Position numbers and translations under genes: made by a program | Shown here: piece by piece, positions 62,979-64,000 of the stretch | Numbering within the stretch: the first letter of the stretch is position 1 | How the letters are laid out: each line of letters starts with the position of its first letter | Notes under the pieces: model-generated | The model's database searches: none | The model's input: the letters and a program-made list of their open reading frames with translations, nothing else | What the model was told of the DNA's origin: nothing | Source of the DNA: an uncultured Pseudanabaenaceae cyanobacterium | GTDB taxonomy: Bacteria; Cyanobacteriota; Cyanobacteriia; Pseudanabaenales; Pseudanabaenaceae | Reading direction: 5' to 3' | Assembly (NCBI GenBank): GCA_937927915.1 | Contig: CALGKB010000002.1 | Span: forward strand, 62,001-126,000 | DNA: 64,000 bases

Positions 62979-64000
62979 ATAAATTCCCCCTTGTCTGGTG
63001 GGGAAGAGGGAGGGACAAGCAGGCGATCAAGGCAGAATTTTTGACATTCGCGGTAGTGACCGTAGCTGAATAGCCAAGGCTGGCTGAAATTTTCTTGCAG
63101 GGTAGGGATGAGGTAGGGATTGCCGTAGAGAATACCCCCTAGTACTTGTTTGTTCTGTAAAAATTCTATGAGAGTTTGTAGGTTAGATACATGACCTTGG
63201 AAGGGGTTACCCCTGGTATAAATCTGCACAAATATCCCCCGATCGGTGGGCAAGTTGTAGTAGGGTAGTTGTGCTAATTCGGCATAGATGGTGGTGGCTC
63301 CCCAATGGGTGGGTAGGGCGTGGGCAGGGGCAGTGGGAGTGAGAAATTCTGGTGCTTTGCATAGACGATCGGTGACGATCAAATTCAACCATTGGGCGGG
63401 TAGGTTGATCTTGCCTTCCCTAATCCATTTGATACTATCTTGGGCAACCCGATCGGCTACATAGCCGTAGTGCAATTGGTCAAAATCAGGCAATTGCTGG
63501 GGCAGTTTTAACTTGCTTTTGGCTTGACAGATGCGGTTTACAGATTGATAAATCCGATCGAGGGAAATTTCCCCCTGTTTGACAGCTTGGGAAATAATAT
63601 CAATGGTGGCAAAGGGATCGGGGGGCATCAACAAAATATCATTGCCCGCTTTTAGTGCCTCCATCACCATTTCCCGCAGAGTATAGAGATTGTTGACCCC
63701 CGCCATCACCAAAGCATCGGTTACAATTAAGCCGTTAAATCCCCACTCCTGGCGCAAAATTTTTGTCAACAATAGCTCTGACAGGGTGGCAATCTGGTTG
63801 TCAATTTCCGGCAGTAACAGGTGGGCAGTCATTATGGCATCTACCCCCGCCCCGATGGCGCCTTGGAAAGGAATAAATTCTAACTGTCGCAACTGGTCTA
63901 AGTTCTTGCGCAAAACTGGTGTCGTGAGGTGGGAATCGAGGTCAGGATCGCCATGCCCAGGGAAATGCTTTGCCGTCGTTAAAACGGGATGTTGGCGAGC
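62975..64000 (-). CDS. Glycoside hydrolase family 3, NagZ-like (cut by window edge)
   Basis: C-terminal 341 codons of a GH3 beta-N-acetylhexosaminidase-like protein. The ORF track starts at 63913, but the frame is open to the edge and reads 'TTAKHFPGHGDPDLDSHLTT', the family KHFPGHGD motif with its catalytic His. The nucleophile Asp is in 'GLIVTDALVMAGV', and 'GVDAIMTAHLLLPEID' is also typical. After about residue 190 of this part a second, non-catalytic domain follows ('GIFVQIYTRGNPFQGHVSNL'). NagZ cleaves GlcNAc from muropeptides in wall recycling. This longer form is found in cyanobacteria. The start lies beyond the window. Confidence 0.85.
   Translation of the reverse strand, partial: ARQHPVLTTAKHFPGHGDPDLDSHLTTPVLRKNLDQLRQLEFIPFQGAIGAGVDAIMTAHLLLPEIDNQIATLSELLLTKILRQEWGFNGLIVTDALVMAGVNNLYTLREMVMEALKAGNDILLMPPDPFATIDIISQAVKQGEISLDRIYQSVNRICQAKSKLKLPQQLPDFDQLHYGYVADRVAQDSIKWIREGKINLPAQWLNLIVTDRLCKAPEFLTPTAPAHALPTHWGATTIYAELAQLPYYNLPTDRGIFVQIYTRGNPFQGHVSNLQTLIEFLQNKQVLGGILYGNPYLIPTLQENFSQPWLFSYGHYRECQKFCLDRLLVPPSSPPDKGEFI

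Overview
This window is chromosomal DNA from a cyanobacterium. The evidence is a set of cyanobacterium-specific or typical genes: PsbQ, NdhS, heme oxygenase HO1 (bilin synthesis), RpaB, a PII protein with an NtcA box upstream, a CruG-like carotenoid glycosyltransferase, PATAN-type response regulators and pseudopilins of the hormogonium polysaccharide (hps) type. The palindrome CGATCG, the core of the cyanobacterial HIP1 octamer, is scattered throughout. The hps genes and the pilus chemotaxis operon suggest a gliding, possibly filamentous species. I cannot name the genus. I see no insertion sequence, prophage, CRISPR array or rRNA. Both window edges cut genes (ftsW on the left, a nagZ-like GH3 gene on the right).

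Layout: 1-2.4 kb holds the ftsW tail, hemW and a membrane protein. 2.4-13.6 kb is a four-gene pseudopilin operon (hpsA-D like) dominated by a ~2,839-residue HpsA. 13.6-14.2 kb is a decayed TIGR01777-type epimerase pseudogene. 14.2-20.7 kb holds a ChuX/HutX-like protein, recA, a HAD phosphatase, a LysR regulator overlapping a cation/proton antiporter, menF and a small unknown gene. 20.7-36.5 kb is a same-strand run. It begins with a pil/tax-type chemotaxis operon (two PATAN response regulators, CheY, CheW, two MCPs, a triple-Hpt CheA and a second CheW-like protein). It continues almost without gaps into a double-domain BtuR/CobO protein, a glycosyltransferase and holB.

36.5-46.5 kb holds housekeeping and regulatory genes: msrB, hrcA, a PP2C phosphatase, ahcY, uppS, cbiT, a SpoIIM-family protein, a double ComFB protein, cruG-like, a 44-residue Psb35-like protein and tRNA-His. 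46.5-59 kb holds a peptide-type solute-binding lipoprotein, ispF, ndhS, a frameshifted Ser/Thr kinase-WD40 gene, an egtC-like gene, an SDR-prmC-HO1 operon, psbQ with a small membrane protein, a trypsin-like protease, a GNAT, a short TPS exoprotein and a nucleotide-sugar epimerase. 59-64 kb holds rpmE-prfA, glnB-sdhB, a 52-residue small protein, rpaB and the partial GH3 gene.

Two surface-related modules dominate: the pseudopilins, which probably build a secretion or pilus structure, and the chemotaxis operon, which in cyanobacteria commonly controls type IV pilus motility. A nitrogen-control module stands out at 60.5-62.1 kb. Perfect GTA-N8-TAC NtcA boxes precede both glnB (PII) and an uncharacterised 52-residue gene. 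Genes are tightly packed, with several tail-to-tail overlaps and translationally coupled starts.
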